From the NCBI RefSeq assembly GCF_003634825.1, contig NZ_RBXD01000001.1, forward strand, positions 248,001 to 312,000: DNA of 64,000 bases, written 5' to 3'. The notes under the pieces were generated by a model. That model worked only from the letters and a program-made list of their open reading frames with translations, was not told the origin of the DNA and did no database searches. The first letter of the stretch is position 1; each line of letters begins with the position of its first letter. The position numbers were made by a program, and so were the translations under genes. Shown one piece after another: positions 25,201-33,720 of this stretch. This stretch comes from Flavobacterium sp. 123. Its GTDB lineage: Bacteria > Bacteroidota > Bacteroidia > Flavobacteriales > Flavobacteriaceae.

Positions 25201-26913
25201 ATGAAAAATAAGACCAATCAAATATCTATAATTTATATCCTTATTTCCCTATTTGTGGCTATTATCAGCCATAAATTATTACAAAAATACACCTCTACTT
25301 CTGATTTTTATTTTTTCAACTTTATAAAAGATATTGTATTCATTGTTTTATCAGGATTATTATTCCGATACATTCTTTCTAAGAATGATCAAAAAAATAT
25401 TTCTATTTTCAAAAAATTAAAGAAAACAAATGACGAAATCAAAGAATCGAATGAAAAATATGACATTGTAGCAAAAGCAACTAGTGACACTATTTGGGAT
25501 TGGAAAATTCAAGAAGACCAAATTTCTTGGAACAAAGGAATTGAAAGCGTTTTTGGATACAAAGAATACGAAGTAGGAAACAGCTCTCAATGGTGGTTTG
25601 ACAAAATACATCCAGAAGACAGTATCAAAATGTCTATAAAACTCTATTCCTTTATTGAACAAAAAACAGAAAAATGGCAAGATCAGTATCGTTTTAGATG
25701 CGCAGACAACTCTTATAAATATGTTTTAGATAGAGGATTTTTGTTAAAAGACGAAAACGGAAAGGCCATAAGAATGATTGGAGCAATTCAAGACATTACC
25801 AAACAAAAAGAAGAAGAACAAAGGCTTAAACTCCTTGAAACCGTAATTACACAATCTAAGGACTCTATAGTAATTACCGAAGCGAATTCAAATGAAGGTA
25901 AAATTCCAAATATAATATATGTAAATCCGGCATTTTCTTCTATGTCAGGATATGCATCCGAAGAAATAGTTGGAAAATCTCTTAATATCTTTAATGGAGA
26001 AAACTCAGACACAAATGAGCTCCAAAAGCTATTAAACGCCATCGAACATAAAGAAGAATGTTTATTAGAAACTATTAGCTACAAAAAAAATAAGGAAGAA
26101 TATTGGGTTCGACTCTCTATGATACCTATATACAATATTGAAAATGAACTGTCGCACTGGATTTCAATTCAAAGAGATATTTCAGTAGATAAAAAACAAG
26201 AAAAAGAAAAAGAGCAACTCATCAGAGAGTTAACACAAAACAATAAAGATTTAAAACAATTCTCTTACATTACATCACACAATCTTAGAGCTCCGTTATC
26301 AAATCTTACCGGATTATTAAATCTTATTGAAGACATACCTATTGAAAATGACGAGCTTCAAGAAATACTTGACGGCTTCAACAAATCAACTCACTTATTA
26401 AACGAGACAATAAATGACTTGGTAAAAGTTATCATCATTAAAGACAACCCTTCTATCAAAAAAGAAGAAATTTTACTTAAAGAAGTTTTTGAAAATGTTT
26501 TTAGCCAGCTTAGTTTTCAAATAGAATTATTCAAACCTATCATCAAAATAAACTTTGACAATGTTTCTATCATTAATATAAACAAAGCATACATTGAAAG
26601 TATACTTCTGAATTTACTAACGAACGCTATAAAATACCGCTCTGAAAACAGAAAACTAAAAATAACAATTCACGCCAATCAAGTTGACGATCAAGTTGAG
26701 CTTAGCTTTAAGGACAATGGAATTGGAATTGATTTAGAAAGAAATAAAGACAAAGTCTTTGGACTTTACCAACGATTCCATAATTACCCCGACAGCAAAG
26801 GATTAGGACTTTACCTTGTAAAATCACAAGTTGAAACTATGGGAGGAACTATAAGTATTGAAAGCGAGGTCAACAAGGGAACTGCTTTTACATTAACATT
26901 TAAAAACAAATAA
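25201..26913 (+). CDS. PAS-domain sensor histidine kinase
   Basis: A 570-aa membrane kinase. Two helices (about residues 8-24 and 37-58) bracket a short external loop. Two PAS domains follow: one near 85-205 with IWDWKIQEDQISWN and the PAC-like MIGAIQDITKQ, the second near 212-330 with YVNPAFSSMSGY and SIQRDISVDK. The dimerisation helix holds phospho-acceptor H360 in SYITSHNLRAPLSNL. The ATPase domain shows N-box LLNLLTNAIKYRS, G1 FKDNGIGIDL and G2 KGLGLYLVKS. It overlaps nothing but is 1 nt from a receiver-only gene, its likely partner. Confidence 0.92.
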   Translation: MKNKTNQISIIYILISLFVAIISHKLLQKYTSTSDFYFFNFIKDIVFIVLSGLLFRYILSKNDQKNISIFKKLKKTNDEIKESNEKYDIVAKATSDTIWDWKIQEDQISWNKGIESVFGYKEYEVGNSSQWWFDKIHPEDSIKMSIKLYSFIEQKTEKWQDQYRFRCADNSYKYVLDRGFLLKDENGKAIRMIGAIQDITKQKEEEQRLKLLETVITQSKDSIVITEANSNEGKIPNIIYVNPAFSSMSGYASEEIVGKSLNIFNGENSDTNELQKLLNAIEHKEECLLETISYKKNKEEYWVRLSMIPIYNIENELSHWISIQRDISVDKKQEKEKEQLIRELTQNNKDLKQFSYITSHNLRAPLSNLTGLLNLIEDIPIENDELQEILDGFNKSTHLLNETINDLVKVIIIKDNPSIKKEEILLKEVFENVFSQLSFQIELFKPIIKINFDNVSIININKAYIESILLNLLTNAIKYRSENRKLKITIHANQVDDQVELSFKDNGIGIDLERNKDKVFGLYQRFHNYPDSKGLGLYLVKSQVETMGGTISIESEVNKGTAFTLTFKNK

Positions 26914-26914
26914 T

Positions 26915-27322
26915 ATGTTTGATATAATTCTATGCGTAGATGACGATCCAATAACTCTTATGTTATGCAAAAAAGTGATATCAAAATTATCCTTCGCACA
27001 AGAAATAATAACAGCTCAAAATGGTGAAGAAGCTCTAGCTTATTTTAATACGTTAAAATACAACAAAACAGACAGCCTCTCTAAGAGCCCTCAACTTATT
27101 TTTTTAGACTTAAACATGCCTGTTATGGGAGGTTGGGAATTTTTAGATCTCTTTAATAGCGATGAATTTTCGGAATTTAAATCAACAAAGGTCATTATAC
27201 TGTCGTCAACTATAGACCCTCAAGATTTAGAAAAAGCAAAAACCTATCCTGTGGTAATAGATTTTCTATCAAAGCCAATCAGTCATTCCATGCTTGAATA
27301 CTTAACAAATAAGCTTTCTTAA
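26915..27322 (+). CDS. Single-domain response regulator
   Basis: A 135-aa stand-alone receiver. Acidic residues D9-D11 in CVDDDP, phospho-acceptor D65 in LIFLDLNMPVMGG, the switch serine in VIILSSTIDPQD and the lysine of FLSKPIS are all present. An insertion of about ten residues (KYNKTDSLSKSP) before the phospho-acceptor strand is common in Bacteroidota single receivers. There is no output domain, so it likely acts by protein contact or in a phosphorelay with the kinase encoded 1 nt upstream. Confidence 0.92.
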   Translation: MFDIILCVDDDPITLMLCKKVISKLSFAQEIITAQNGEEALAYFNTLKYNKTDSLSKSPQLIFLDLNMPVMGGWEFLDLFNSDEFSEFKSTKVIILSSTIDPQDLEKAKTYPVVIDFLSKPISHSMLEYLTNKLS

Positions 27323-27350
27323 ACACAAAACAAAGAAACAACAACGCATA

Positions 27351-27380
27351 AAAAAAGCCTTCAAAACTGAAGGCTTTTTT
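27351..27380. terminator. Bidirectional terminator between receiver gene and rpsT
   Basis: Perfect 12-bp stem including A6/T6 (27351-27362 with 27369-27380) and a 6-nt loop. It is symmetric, so it can stop both convergent transcripts. Confidence 0.85.
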
Positions 27381-27402
27381 TATATTTTATAATTGTATTA
27401 TA

Positions 27403-27654
27403 TTACAATTTAGCAACGTGCTTAGTTAACTTAGATTTTAAGTTAGAAGCTTTGTTATCATGAATGATATTCTTTTTAGCTAATTTATCAATCATAGAGA
27501 TTACATTAGACAACTTAGATGTAGCATCAGCTTTATCAGTAGCTATTCTTAACGCTTTGATAGCATTACGAGTAGTTTTGTGTTGGTATCTATTTAATAC
27601 TCTTCTTTTTTCGTTACTTCTAATTCTCTTTAATGCTGACTTATGATTTGCCAT
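27403..27654 (-). CDS. rpsT: 30S ribosomal protein S20
   Basis: An 83-aa highly basic protein with the S20 pattern: MANHKSALKRIRSNEKRRVLN at the start, then KTTRNAIKALR, KLAKKNIIHDNKASNLKSKL and a short C-terminus. It binds 16S rRNA in the lower body of the small subunit. The gene starts only 33 nt below the last of three tRNA-Glu genes in the same direction, with no terminator between, so it may be read from the tRNA promoter. Confidence 0.97.
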   Translation of the reverse strand: MANHKSALKRIRSNEKRRVLNRYQHKTTRNAIKALRIATDKADATSKLSNVISMIDKLAKKNIIHDNKASNLKSKLTKHVAKL

Positions 27655-27687
27655 TTTATTATTTTTTTATCTTTTATTATTTTGTTG

Positions 27688-27759
27688 TAGTCCGTAAGGG
27701 AATCGAACCCCTGTTACCAAGACGAAATCTTGGCGTCCTAACCCCTAGACGAACGGACC
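27688..27759 (-). tRNA. tRNA-Glu (anticodon TTC), divergent copy
   Basis: A 72-nt cloverleaf without encoded CCA. The acceptor is GGTCCGT/ACGGACT with a G1-U72 wobble; anticodon stem CCAAG/CTTGG carries loop ATTTCGT, so the anticodon is TTC. T-loop is TTCGATT. Unlike the two sister copies it has A32 and G37 in the anticodon loop, where a pyrimidine and A are usual, and a G-U pair in the T stem. It is nearest to rpsT. Confidence 0.92.
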
Positions 27760-27801
27760 AGTATCCTCCTAAGTTAGTTTTCAATTTAAAATTGAATTTT
27801 G

Positions 27802-27873
27802 TAGCCCGTAGCGGAATCGAACCGCTCTTACATGGATGAAAACCATGCGTCCTAACCGATAGACGAACGGGCC
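27802..27873 (-). tRNA. tRNA-Glu (anticodon TTC), copy 2
   Basis: A 72-nt cloverleaf without encoded CCA. Acceptor GGCCCGT/ACGGGCT with a G1-U72 wobble, anticodon stem CATGG/CCATG, loop TTTTCAT, T-loop TTCGATT. The sequence is identical to the copy at 27922-27993, and the two genes start exactly 120 bp apart. Confidence 0.95.
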
Positions 27874-27921
27874 ATTTTCCCAATGAGTTTGGGATGACTT
27901 TATTCGCAATAAAAGAATTTG

Positions 27922-27993
27922 TAGCCCGTAGCGGAATCGAACCGCTCTTACATGGATGAAAACCATGCGTCCTAACCGATAGACGAACGGGCC
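27922..27993 (-). tRNA. tRNA-Glu (anticodon TTC), copy 3
   Basis: A 72-nt cloverleaf identical to the copy at 27802-27873. It is the first gene after the promoter at 28014-28043, so the three tRNAs form one cluster transcribed leftward toward rpsT. Confidence 0.95.
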
Positions 27994-28013
27994 CTGCTTC
28001 TCTAATGCGGATG

Positions 28014-28043
28014 CAAAAATACAACTATTTTTGAAACGTACAA
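28014..28043 (-). promoter_or_regulatory. Promoter of the tRNA-Glu cluster
   Basis: TTG (28041-28043), 19-nt spacer, TATTTTTG (28014-28021): the best consensus promoter in the window. The predicted start is about 15 nt before the first tRNA. Confidence 0.75.
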
Positions 28044-28071
28044 TAGCTGGTATTAAAAAAATAAAAAAAAA

Positions 28072-29550
28072 TTAATATGCCTTCGCAAACAACACTCTTC
28101 CTACCGACTTTTCCCCTGTAAAAACACAGCTTCCCGCCTCTTCAACACGGTCTAAAGGGATACATCTAATGGTTGCTTTAGTCAAATCCTTTATTCTTTC
28201 TTCTGTAGCTGCAGTCCCATCCCAATGCGCGGATATAAAACCTCCTTTTGTATCGAGAACTGTTTTAAATTCCTCAAAACTATTTACTTCCGTAATATGG
28301 TTTTGACGATAATCTAAAGCTTTATCAAACATTTCACTTTGAATTTGCTCTAATAAATCATTAGTATAAGCAACAATTGATTCTTTTGAAACCACTTCTT
28401 TTGTCAAAGTATCTCTTCTTGCAACTTCAAAAGTTCCGTTTTCTAAATCTTTTGGTCCAACTGCAATTCGAACTGGCACACCTTTCAATTCCCATTCTGC
28501 AAATTTAAAACCTGGCTTTTGTGTAGTTCTATCATCATATTTTACTGAAATGCGTAATTTTCGTAAAGACGCAATTAAAGTATTCACTTCATTTGTAATC
28601 TCCGCTAATTGCTCATCTGTTTTATAAATAGGAACAATAACAACTTGAATTGGCGCTAAATTAGGAGGCAAAACCAATCCTTTATCATCTGAATGCGTCA
28701 TAACAAGAGCTCCCATTAATCTGGTAGAAACTCCCCATGAAGTACCCCAAACATGTTCTTGTTTTCCTTCAGAATTAGCAAATTTAACATCAAATGCTTT
28801 CGCAAAGTTCTGTCCTAAAAAGTGTGATGTCCCTGCTTGTAATGCTTTTCCATCTTGCATCAAAGCTTCAATGCAATAGGTTTCTTCAGCTCCTGCAAAA
28901 CGTTCTGTTTCGGTTTTCAATCCTTTTATAACTGGAATAGCCATAAAATTTTCGACAAACTCCGCATAAACATTCATCATTTTCTCTGATTCCTCAACGG
29001 CTTCTTTTTTTGTTGCGTGAGCCGTATGCCCTTCTTGCCACAAAAATTCCGCTGTACGCAAGAACAATCTTGTTCTCATTTCCCAACGAACCACATTAGC
29101 CCATTGATTTATCAATAACGGTAAATCTCTATAGGATTGAACCCAACCTTTGTATGTAGACCAAATAATAGCTTCACTTGTAGGACGAACTATTAATTCT
29201 TCTTCTAATTTAGCATTAGGATCCACCATTAACTTTCCAGGTTTATCTGGATCATTTTTTAGTCTGTAATGCGTAACAATAGCACATTCTTTAGCAAATC
29301 CTTCCGCATTTTTCTCTTCCGCCTCAAACATGCTTTTTGGCACAAATAAAGGAAAATAAGCATTTTGATGACCTGTTTCTTTAAACATACGATCTAGCTC
29401 TGCCTGCATTTTCTCCCATATTGCATATCCGTAAGGTTTGATAACCATACAGCCTCTAACTCCTGAATTTTCGGCTAAATCAGCTTTTACAACTAGCTCA
29501 TTATACCATTTCGAATAATCTTCCGATCTTGTAGTAAGGTTCTTACTCAT
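28072..29550 (-). CDS. proS: Prolyl-tRNA synthetase, archaeal/eukaryotic type
   Basis: A 492-aa class II aminoacyl-tRNA synthetase that charges tRNA-Pro. It starts [20 protein letters not shown] and shows motif 1 [14 protein letters not shown], motif 2 region [23 protein letters not shown] and a C-terminal anticodon-binding domain ([13 protein letters not shown]). Unlike the E. coli-type enzyme it has no inserted editing domain, as expected of the short type found in Bacteroidota. No hairpin terminator is seen in the 28 nt before the tRNA promoter. Start ATG 29550. Confidence 0.96.
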   Translation of the reverse strand: MSKNLTTRSEDYSKWYNELVVKADLAENSGVRGCMVIKPYGYAIWEKMQAELDRMFKETGHQNAYFPLFVPKSMFEAEEKNAEGFAKECAIVTHYRLKNDPDKPGKLMVDPNAKLEEELIVRPTSEAIIWSTYKGWVQSYRDLPLLINQWANVVRWEMRTRLFLRTAEFLWQEGHTAHATKKEAVEESEKMMNVYAEFVENFMAIPVIKGLKTETERFAGAEETYCIEALMQDGKALQAGTSHFLGQNFAKAFDVKFANSEGKQEHVWGTSWGVSTRLMGALVMTHSDDKGLVLPPNLAPIQVVIVPIYKTDEQLAEITNEVNTLIASLRKLRISVKYDDRTTQKPGFKFAEWELKGVPVRIAVGPKDLENGTFEVARRDTLTKEVVSKESIVAYTNDLLEQIQSEMFDKALDYRQNHITEVNSFEEFKTVLDTKGGFISAHWDGTAATEERIKDLTKATIRCIPLDRVEEAGSCVFTGEKSVGRVLFAKAY

Positions 29551-29614
29551 ATTTTATAGTTTGGCACAAATTTTGTTTTATTTTTTTTAACTAAAATAGT
29601 TTCGCAAAACTAAC

Positions 29615-29622
29615 TATTTTTG
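29615..29622 (+). promoter_or_regulatory. -7 element of the Tyr/Gly-rich lipoprotein gene
   Basis: TATTTTTG, a full TAnnTTTG match, 30 nt before ATG 29653; no clear -33 element. Confidence 0.4.
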
Positions 29623-29652
29623 TAATGTCCAACAATAAAAAATCCTACTGAT

Positions 29653-30585
29653 ATGAAAACTAATATTTTTTTCCAAAAAAGAACACTTCTTTACTCCTCA
29701 ATTGGATTTTTAAGTGTCCTGATAACATCATGTGGATCTTACCAAAACATCTCCTATTACGACACGGATGGAATATATGGCAATGCAAATGGCAGAGCAC
29801 ACCATAGAGAAATTGAAAACACGGCTCCTAATCAATATAGAGATTATTTCAATTCTTTAAAAAATCAAAATCAGCCAGCTGAAATTTTTACTGACGTAGA
29901 CAATTACAGTTCTTATGACACTCCTAATGACTCTATACCTGAATCCATTTCTAACTATGGCGGTTGGGGAAATAATCCTCAGCAAGTAACTATAAATACA
30001 TACTCTGATAATTGGGGACTTAGTTACGGACTAGGATTTGGTTGGAGATATCCTTATTATGGATATAGTGGATATGGTTATAGTTTTGGTTATCCTTATT
30101 ATGGATGGGGATACCCAGGATATAACTGGGGGTATCTATCCTACGGATGGGGCTCTCCTTATTATGGATGGAATTACCCTTACTATGGATACAATAACTA
30201 TTATTACAACGGTAATTATTCTTATAATCCAAGCCGAAGAGGATCAAATTACTCCAATAATGCTAGCGTAAATAGAAGTTACACCAATAGAAATTCTCAA
30301 ACGGATTACAGAAGAAGTTCTAATACTACTTATTCGTCACCTAATTTTTCAAGAACCGATAATCGATTTCAATCTCGAAATAACACGTATACAAACCCAA
30401 CAAGAACGAGAACAAGTTCTGACTACAATTCAAACACCTCTCGCAATCAAAACTACACCCCTTCAAGACAGTCCTATAATTCTAGTTCAAACAGCAGCTA
30501 TAGTACCAGTCGTTCAAGTGGAAGCAGTTATGGTGGAAGCAGCGGTGGTGGTGGAAGATCATCTGGTGGCGGAGGAAGAAGATAA
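29653..30585 (+). CDS. Tyr/Gly/Asn-rich low-complexity lipoprotein
   Basis: A 310-aa protein with no enzymatic motif that I recognise. An N-terminal signal with lipobox VLITSC (cysteine about residue 27) indicates a lipoprotein. Residues about 110-200 are a degenerate repeat of YGWGYPGYNW, PYYGWNYPYYG type, rich in Tyr, Gly, Trp and Pro. From 200 to 285 it is rich in Ser, Asn and Arg, and it ends in GGSSGGGGRSSGGGGRR. It is probably unstructured and surface or periplasm facing; similar proteins occur beside proS in flavobacteria and have been labelled vitellogenin-like without evidence. Co-oriented with the porin gene 51 nt on. Confidence 0.8.
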   Translation: MKTNIFFQKRTLLYSSIGFLSVLITSCGSYQNISYYDTDGIYGNANGRAHHREIENTAPNQYRDYFNSLKNQNQPAEIFTDVDNYSSYDTPNDSIPESISNYGGWGNNPQQVTINTYSDNWGLSYGLGFGWRYPYYGYSGYGYSFGYPYYGWGYPGYNWGYLSYGWGSPYYGWNYPYYGYNNYYYNGNYSYNPSRRGSNYSNNASVNRSYTNRNSQTDYRRSSNTTYSSPNFSRTDNRFQSRNNTYTNPTRTRTSSDYNSNTSRNQNYTPSRQSYNSSSNSSYSTSRSSGSSYGGSSGGGGRSSGGGGRR

Positions 30586-30636
30586 AAAACATCACTTTTT
30601 CTTTCATAATTATTTAAAAACTTAGTACTACGCAAC

Positions 30637-32139
30637 ATGAAAAAATATATTTTTATTCTACTTACAGGTTTAACTTTTGGAGTAACACAGGCACAAGAAA
30701 TTGGAGATGCAGTACGTTATTCGCAAGACAACTTGAATGGAACCGCTCGTTTTAGAGCTATGGGAGGCGCTTTTGGTGCTCTTGGAGGAGATATGTCAGC
30801 TATTAATGTGAATCCTGCTGGATCAGCTGTTTTTTCAAACAATCAGATAGCTGCAACCGTAAGTAACTTTGATGCAAAAAACAATTCTAACTACTTTGGG
30901 ACTTTAACTACTCAAAAAGACAATTCATTTGACCTTAATCAAGCAGGTGGCGTATTTGTTTTTAAAAACCAAAACACCAATAGCAATTGGAAAAAGTTTT
31001 CGGTAGCGATAAACTATGAGAATACTAACAATTTTGACAATTCATTATATTCAGTTGGAGTAAACCCTACAAATTCTATTGATGGTTATTTTTTAGCATA
31101 TGCTAATGGTGTTCCTTTAGATATTCTACAAAACTCTAATTATTCTGATTTGAATCACGGAGCCCAACAAGCTTTTTTGGGATATCAGGCCTACATTATA
31201 AATCCTGTAGACAATAATGCAGCTAATACACTATACACCTCAAATGTTCCAGCTGGCGGAAATTATTACCAAGAAAATCACATTACTAAAAATGGATTTA
31301 ACGGGAAATTGTCTTTCAATGCTGCAACTTCTTACAAAGACAAACTATTTTTAGGGATAAACTTAAATTCTCATTTTACTGATTATTACCAATCTTCAAG
31401 TTTTTACGAAGATAATAATGCACCATTAACTTCAGATTACACAATTTCAAGATTACGTTTTAATAATGATTTATACACCTATGGTACCGGATTTTCATTT
31501 CAAGCAGGTGCTATTGCTAAAGTCACTAATGAATTCCGATTAGGTCTTTCTTATGAATCTCCAACTTGGCTAAAATTAAGTGATGAATTTTCACAAAAAA
31601 TTGTTGCTGTAAGTGCTAATACGGTCGAAGAACTTCCTAGCGATGTTGTTGACCCTCAAGTTACTAATTACTACTCTCCATACAAATTACAAACACCAAG
31701 TAAATGGACTTTTAGTACTGCTTATATTTTTGGAAAAACAGGGTTAATAAGCATTGATTATGCTGTGAAAGATTATAGTAACACCAAATTTAAACCCGAA
31801 AATGATTCTTATTTTCAAGGCTTAAATAGTCAGATGAATGCAACTTTAGCAAGTACTAGTGAATTACGAATTGGTGCTGAATATAAAATCGAAGCTTTGA
31901 GTCTTAGAGCAGGATACCGTCATGACCAAAGTCCTTATAAAAACACCTCTACAATTGGAGATTTAACTAGTTATTCAGGTGGCTTAGGTTATAATTTTGG
32001 TTCAACCAAAGTTGATTTATCTTATTCATATGCAAAGAGAGATTCCAATGAAGGTTTCTTTGCACAAGGATTTACTGATGGAGCTCAAATTAATACCAAA
32101 AACAACAATGTATCTCTAACCCTATTATTTGAATTATAA
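30637..32139 (+). CDS. OmpP1/FadL/TodX-family outer-membrane protein
   Basis: A 500-aa outer-membrane beta-barrel. Signal peptide MKKYIFILLTGLTFGVTQAQ, then GTARFRAMGGAFGALGGDMSAINVNPAGSAVF, the N-terminal hatch motif typical of FadL-like transporters (NPAG). The rest alternates aromatic and polar residues, and the C-terminus NVSLTLLFEL fits a last barrel strand ending in a hydrophobic residue. FadL relatives import hydrophobic compounds; flavobacterial ones are often called hemin receptors without proof. It probably shares a transcript with the lipoprotein gene upstream and ends at a terminator. Confidence 0.88.
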   Translation: MKKYIFILLTGLTFGVTQAQEIGDAVRYSQDNLNGTARFRAMGGAFGALGGDMSAINVNPAGSAVFSNNQIAATVSNFDAKNNSNYFGTLTTQKDNSFDLNQAGGVFVFKNQNTNSNWKKFSVAINYENTNNFDNSLYSVGVNPTNSIDGYFLAYANGVPLDILQNSNYSDLNHGAQQAFLGYQAYIINPVDNNAANTLYTSNVPAGGNYYQENHITKNGFNGKLSFNAATSYKDKLFLGINLNSHFTDYYQSSSFYEDNNAPLTSDYTISRLRFNNDLYTYGTGFSFQAGAIAKVTNEFRLGLSYESPTWLKLSDEFSQKIVAVSANTVEELPSDVVDPQVTNYYSPYKLQTPSKWTFSTAYIFGKTGLISIDYAVKDYSNTKFKPENDSYFQGLNSQMNATLASTSELRIGAEYKIEALSLRAGYRHDQSPYKNTSTIGDLTSYSGGLGYNFGSTKVDLSYSYAKRDSNEGFFAQGFTDGAQINTKNNNVSLTLLFEL

Positions 32140-32161
32140 TATAAAAATTGCCCCCATTTTT

Positions 32162-32197
32162 AAATCCGTTTCTTTTAATTCGAAACGGATTTTTTTT
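32162..32197 (+). terminator. Rho-independent terminator of the porin gene
   Basis: Perfect 11-bp stem (32162-32172 with 32182-32192), 9-nt loop and a T run to 32197. Confidence 0.85.
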
Positions 32198-32287
32198 AGC
32201 CCTGATGGAAATGACATCCTTTTACTTTTTATTCTGACGAAGGAAGAATAAAAAGTAAAAGATAAAATGGACAGCAGGATTAGCTCC
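32198..32287 (+). ncRNA. Structured intergenic element, flavo-1-like
   Basis: The stretch starts AGCCCTGATGGAAATGACAT and ends GGACAGCAGGATTAGCTCC. In the middle is a perfect 17-bp AT-rich hairpin (32219-32235 with 32245-32261, 9-nt loop). The ends can pair: CCTG at 32201-32204 with CAGG at 32275-32278, and AGC with GCT outside it. From memory, flavobacterial genomes carry many intergenic copies of this frame with variable central hairpins, fitting the flavo-1 RNA motif; I cannot run the covariance search, so the name and the strand are tentative. It is not in the rimO leader, since the rimO promoter lies downstream. Confidence 0.5.
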
Positions 32288-32337
32288 TTAAAACATGGAA
32301 AAGAGAACGAAACAAGTTCAGTTTGAATAAAAAATTG

Positions 32338-32345
32338 TAATTTTG
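32338..32345 (+). promoter_or_regulatory. -7 element of rimO
   Basis: TAATTTTG followed by CACTCC, a full TAnnTTTG match, 19 nt before ATG 32365. Confidence 0.5.
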
Positions 32346-32364
32346 CACTCCAATTTATAAATCT

Positions 32365-33678
32365 ATGAGAACCAAGTCTTTAAAAAAGAACAAAATCAAT
32401 GTAATCACTCTTGGGTGTTCAAAAAATGTATATGATAGCGAAGTCCTTATGGGTCAGTTGCGTGCAAGCGGAAAAGATGTTGCTCACGAAGCACCAGAAG
32501 CTGAAGAAGGGAATATCATAGTAATTAATACCTGTGGGTTTATTGATAATGCAAAGGCCGAATCTGTAAACATGATTTTGGAATATGCTGATAAAAAAGA
32601 AAGAGGTTTAGTCGACAAAGTTTTTGTAACTGGATGTTTATCTGAGCGTTACAGACCTGATTTAGAAAAAGAAATTCCTAATGTGGATCAGTTTTTTGGA
32701 ACTACTGAACTTCCACAATTATTGAAAGCTTTAGGTGCTGATTATAAACACGAATTGCTAGGAGAACGTTTAACTACAACTCCTAAAAATTATGCTTATT
32801 TAAAAATTGCAGAAGGTTGTGATAGACCTTGTAGTTTTTGTGCTATTCCGATAATGAGAGGAAAACACGTTTCGCAAACTATTGAAAAACTAGTTAAAGA
32901 AGCGGAAGGTCTTGCTAAAAATGGTGTTAAAGAATTGATTTTGATTGCTCAAGATTTAACGTATTACGGTCTTGATATTTATAAAAAACGCAATCTTGGA
33001 GAACTCCTTGAGGCTTTAGTAAAAGTAGAAGGAATTGAATGGATTCGTTTGCATTATGCCTTCCCAACTGGATTCCCAATGGATGTATTAGAAATCATGA
33101 AGCGCGAGCCTAAGATTTGTAACTATATTGATATTCCGTTGCAGCACATTTCTGATTCTATTTTGAAATCTATGCGACGCGGAACAACACAGGAAAAAAC
33201 CACTCAATTATTAAAAGATTTTAGAGCTGCTGTTCCTGGAATGGCAATTCGTACCACTTTAATTGTTGGTTACCCTGGAGAAACACAAGAAGATTTTGAG
33301 ATTCTTAAAGATTTTGTTCAAGAAATGAAATTTGACAGAATGGGTTGTTTTGCTTATTCTCATGAAGAAAACACACATGCTTATTTGTTAGAAGATGATG
33401 TTCCAGATGATGTAAAACAAGATCGTGCCAATGAGATTATGGAGTTACAATCTCAAATTTCTTGGGACTTAAATCAAGAAAAAGTAGGGCAAACTTTCAA
33501 ATGTATCATTGACAGAAAAGAAGGTGGTCATTTTGTAGGAAGAACAGAATTTGACAGCCCTGATGTTGATAATGAAGTTTTAATTGACGCAACCAAGCAT
33601 TATGTTAAAACTGGTGAGTTTGTGATGGTGAAAATCATTGAAGCAACCGAATTTGATTTATACGGAGAACCTGTTTAA
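32365..33678 (+). CDS. rimO: Ribosomal protein S12 methylthiotransferase RimO
   Basis: A 437-aa radical SAM enzyme that adds a methylthio group to the beta-carbon of a conserved aspartate of ribosomal protein S12. The N-terminal MTTase domain has its auxiliary-cluster cysteines in VITLGCSKNVYDSEVL (C18), INTCGFIDNAKAES and VTGCLSERY. The radical SAM cluster is C152, C156 and C159 in GCDRPCSFCAIP. LIVGYPGETQEDF is typical of RimO. The C-terminal TRAM domain (about 375-437) binds S12. Length and all three domains are normal. Confidence 0.96.
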   Translation: MRTKSLKKNKINVITLGCSKNVYDSEVLMGQLRASGKDVAHEAPEAEEGNIIVINTCGFIDNAKAESVNMILEYADKKERGLVDKVFVTGCLSERYRPDLEKEIPNVDQFFGTTELPQLLKALGADYKHELLGERLTTTPKNYAYLKIAEGCDRPCSFCAIPIMRGKHVSQTIEKLVKEAEGLAKNGVKELILIAQDLTYYGLDIYKKRNLGELLEALVKVEGIEWIRLHYAFPTGFPMDVLEIMKREPKICNYIDIPLQHISDSILKSMRRGTTQEKTTQLLKDFRAAVPGMAIRTTLIVGYPGETQEDFEILKDFVQEMKFDRMGCFAYSHEENTHAYLLEDDVPDDVKQDRANEIMELQSQISWDLNQEKVGQTFKCIIDRKEGGHFVGRTEFDSPDVDNEVLIDATKHYVKTGEFVMVKIIEATEFDLYGEPV

Positions 33679-33695
33679 TTTACTCTATATTTTTA

Positions 33696-33703
33696 TATAT
33701 TTG
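33696..33703 (+). promoter_or_regulatory. -7 element of the Gly-rich exported protein gene
   Basis: TATATTTG, full TAnnTTTG match, 17 nt before ATG 33721; weak upstream element. Confidence 0.4.
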
Positions 33704-33720
33704 ATTTTAAAATATTTGCC

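Noticed and set aside
27802..27993. Two 72-nt identical repeats with a 48-nt spacer, resembling a minimal repeat array
   Set aside because: They are tRNA-Glu genes; there is no CRISPR in the window.
27677..28024. A long frame reading through the tRNA cluster
   Set aside because: It exists only because two tRNA genes are identical and 120 bp apart; the repeated peptide is the translated tRNA sequence.
30020..30271. Alternative frames on both strands in the Tyr/Gly repeat of the lipoprotein gene
   Set aside because: They arise from the repetitive codons of the real gene and have no start signals.
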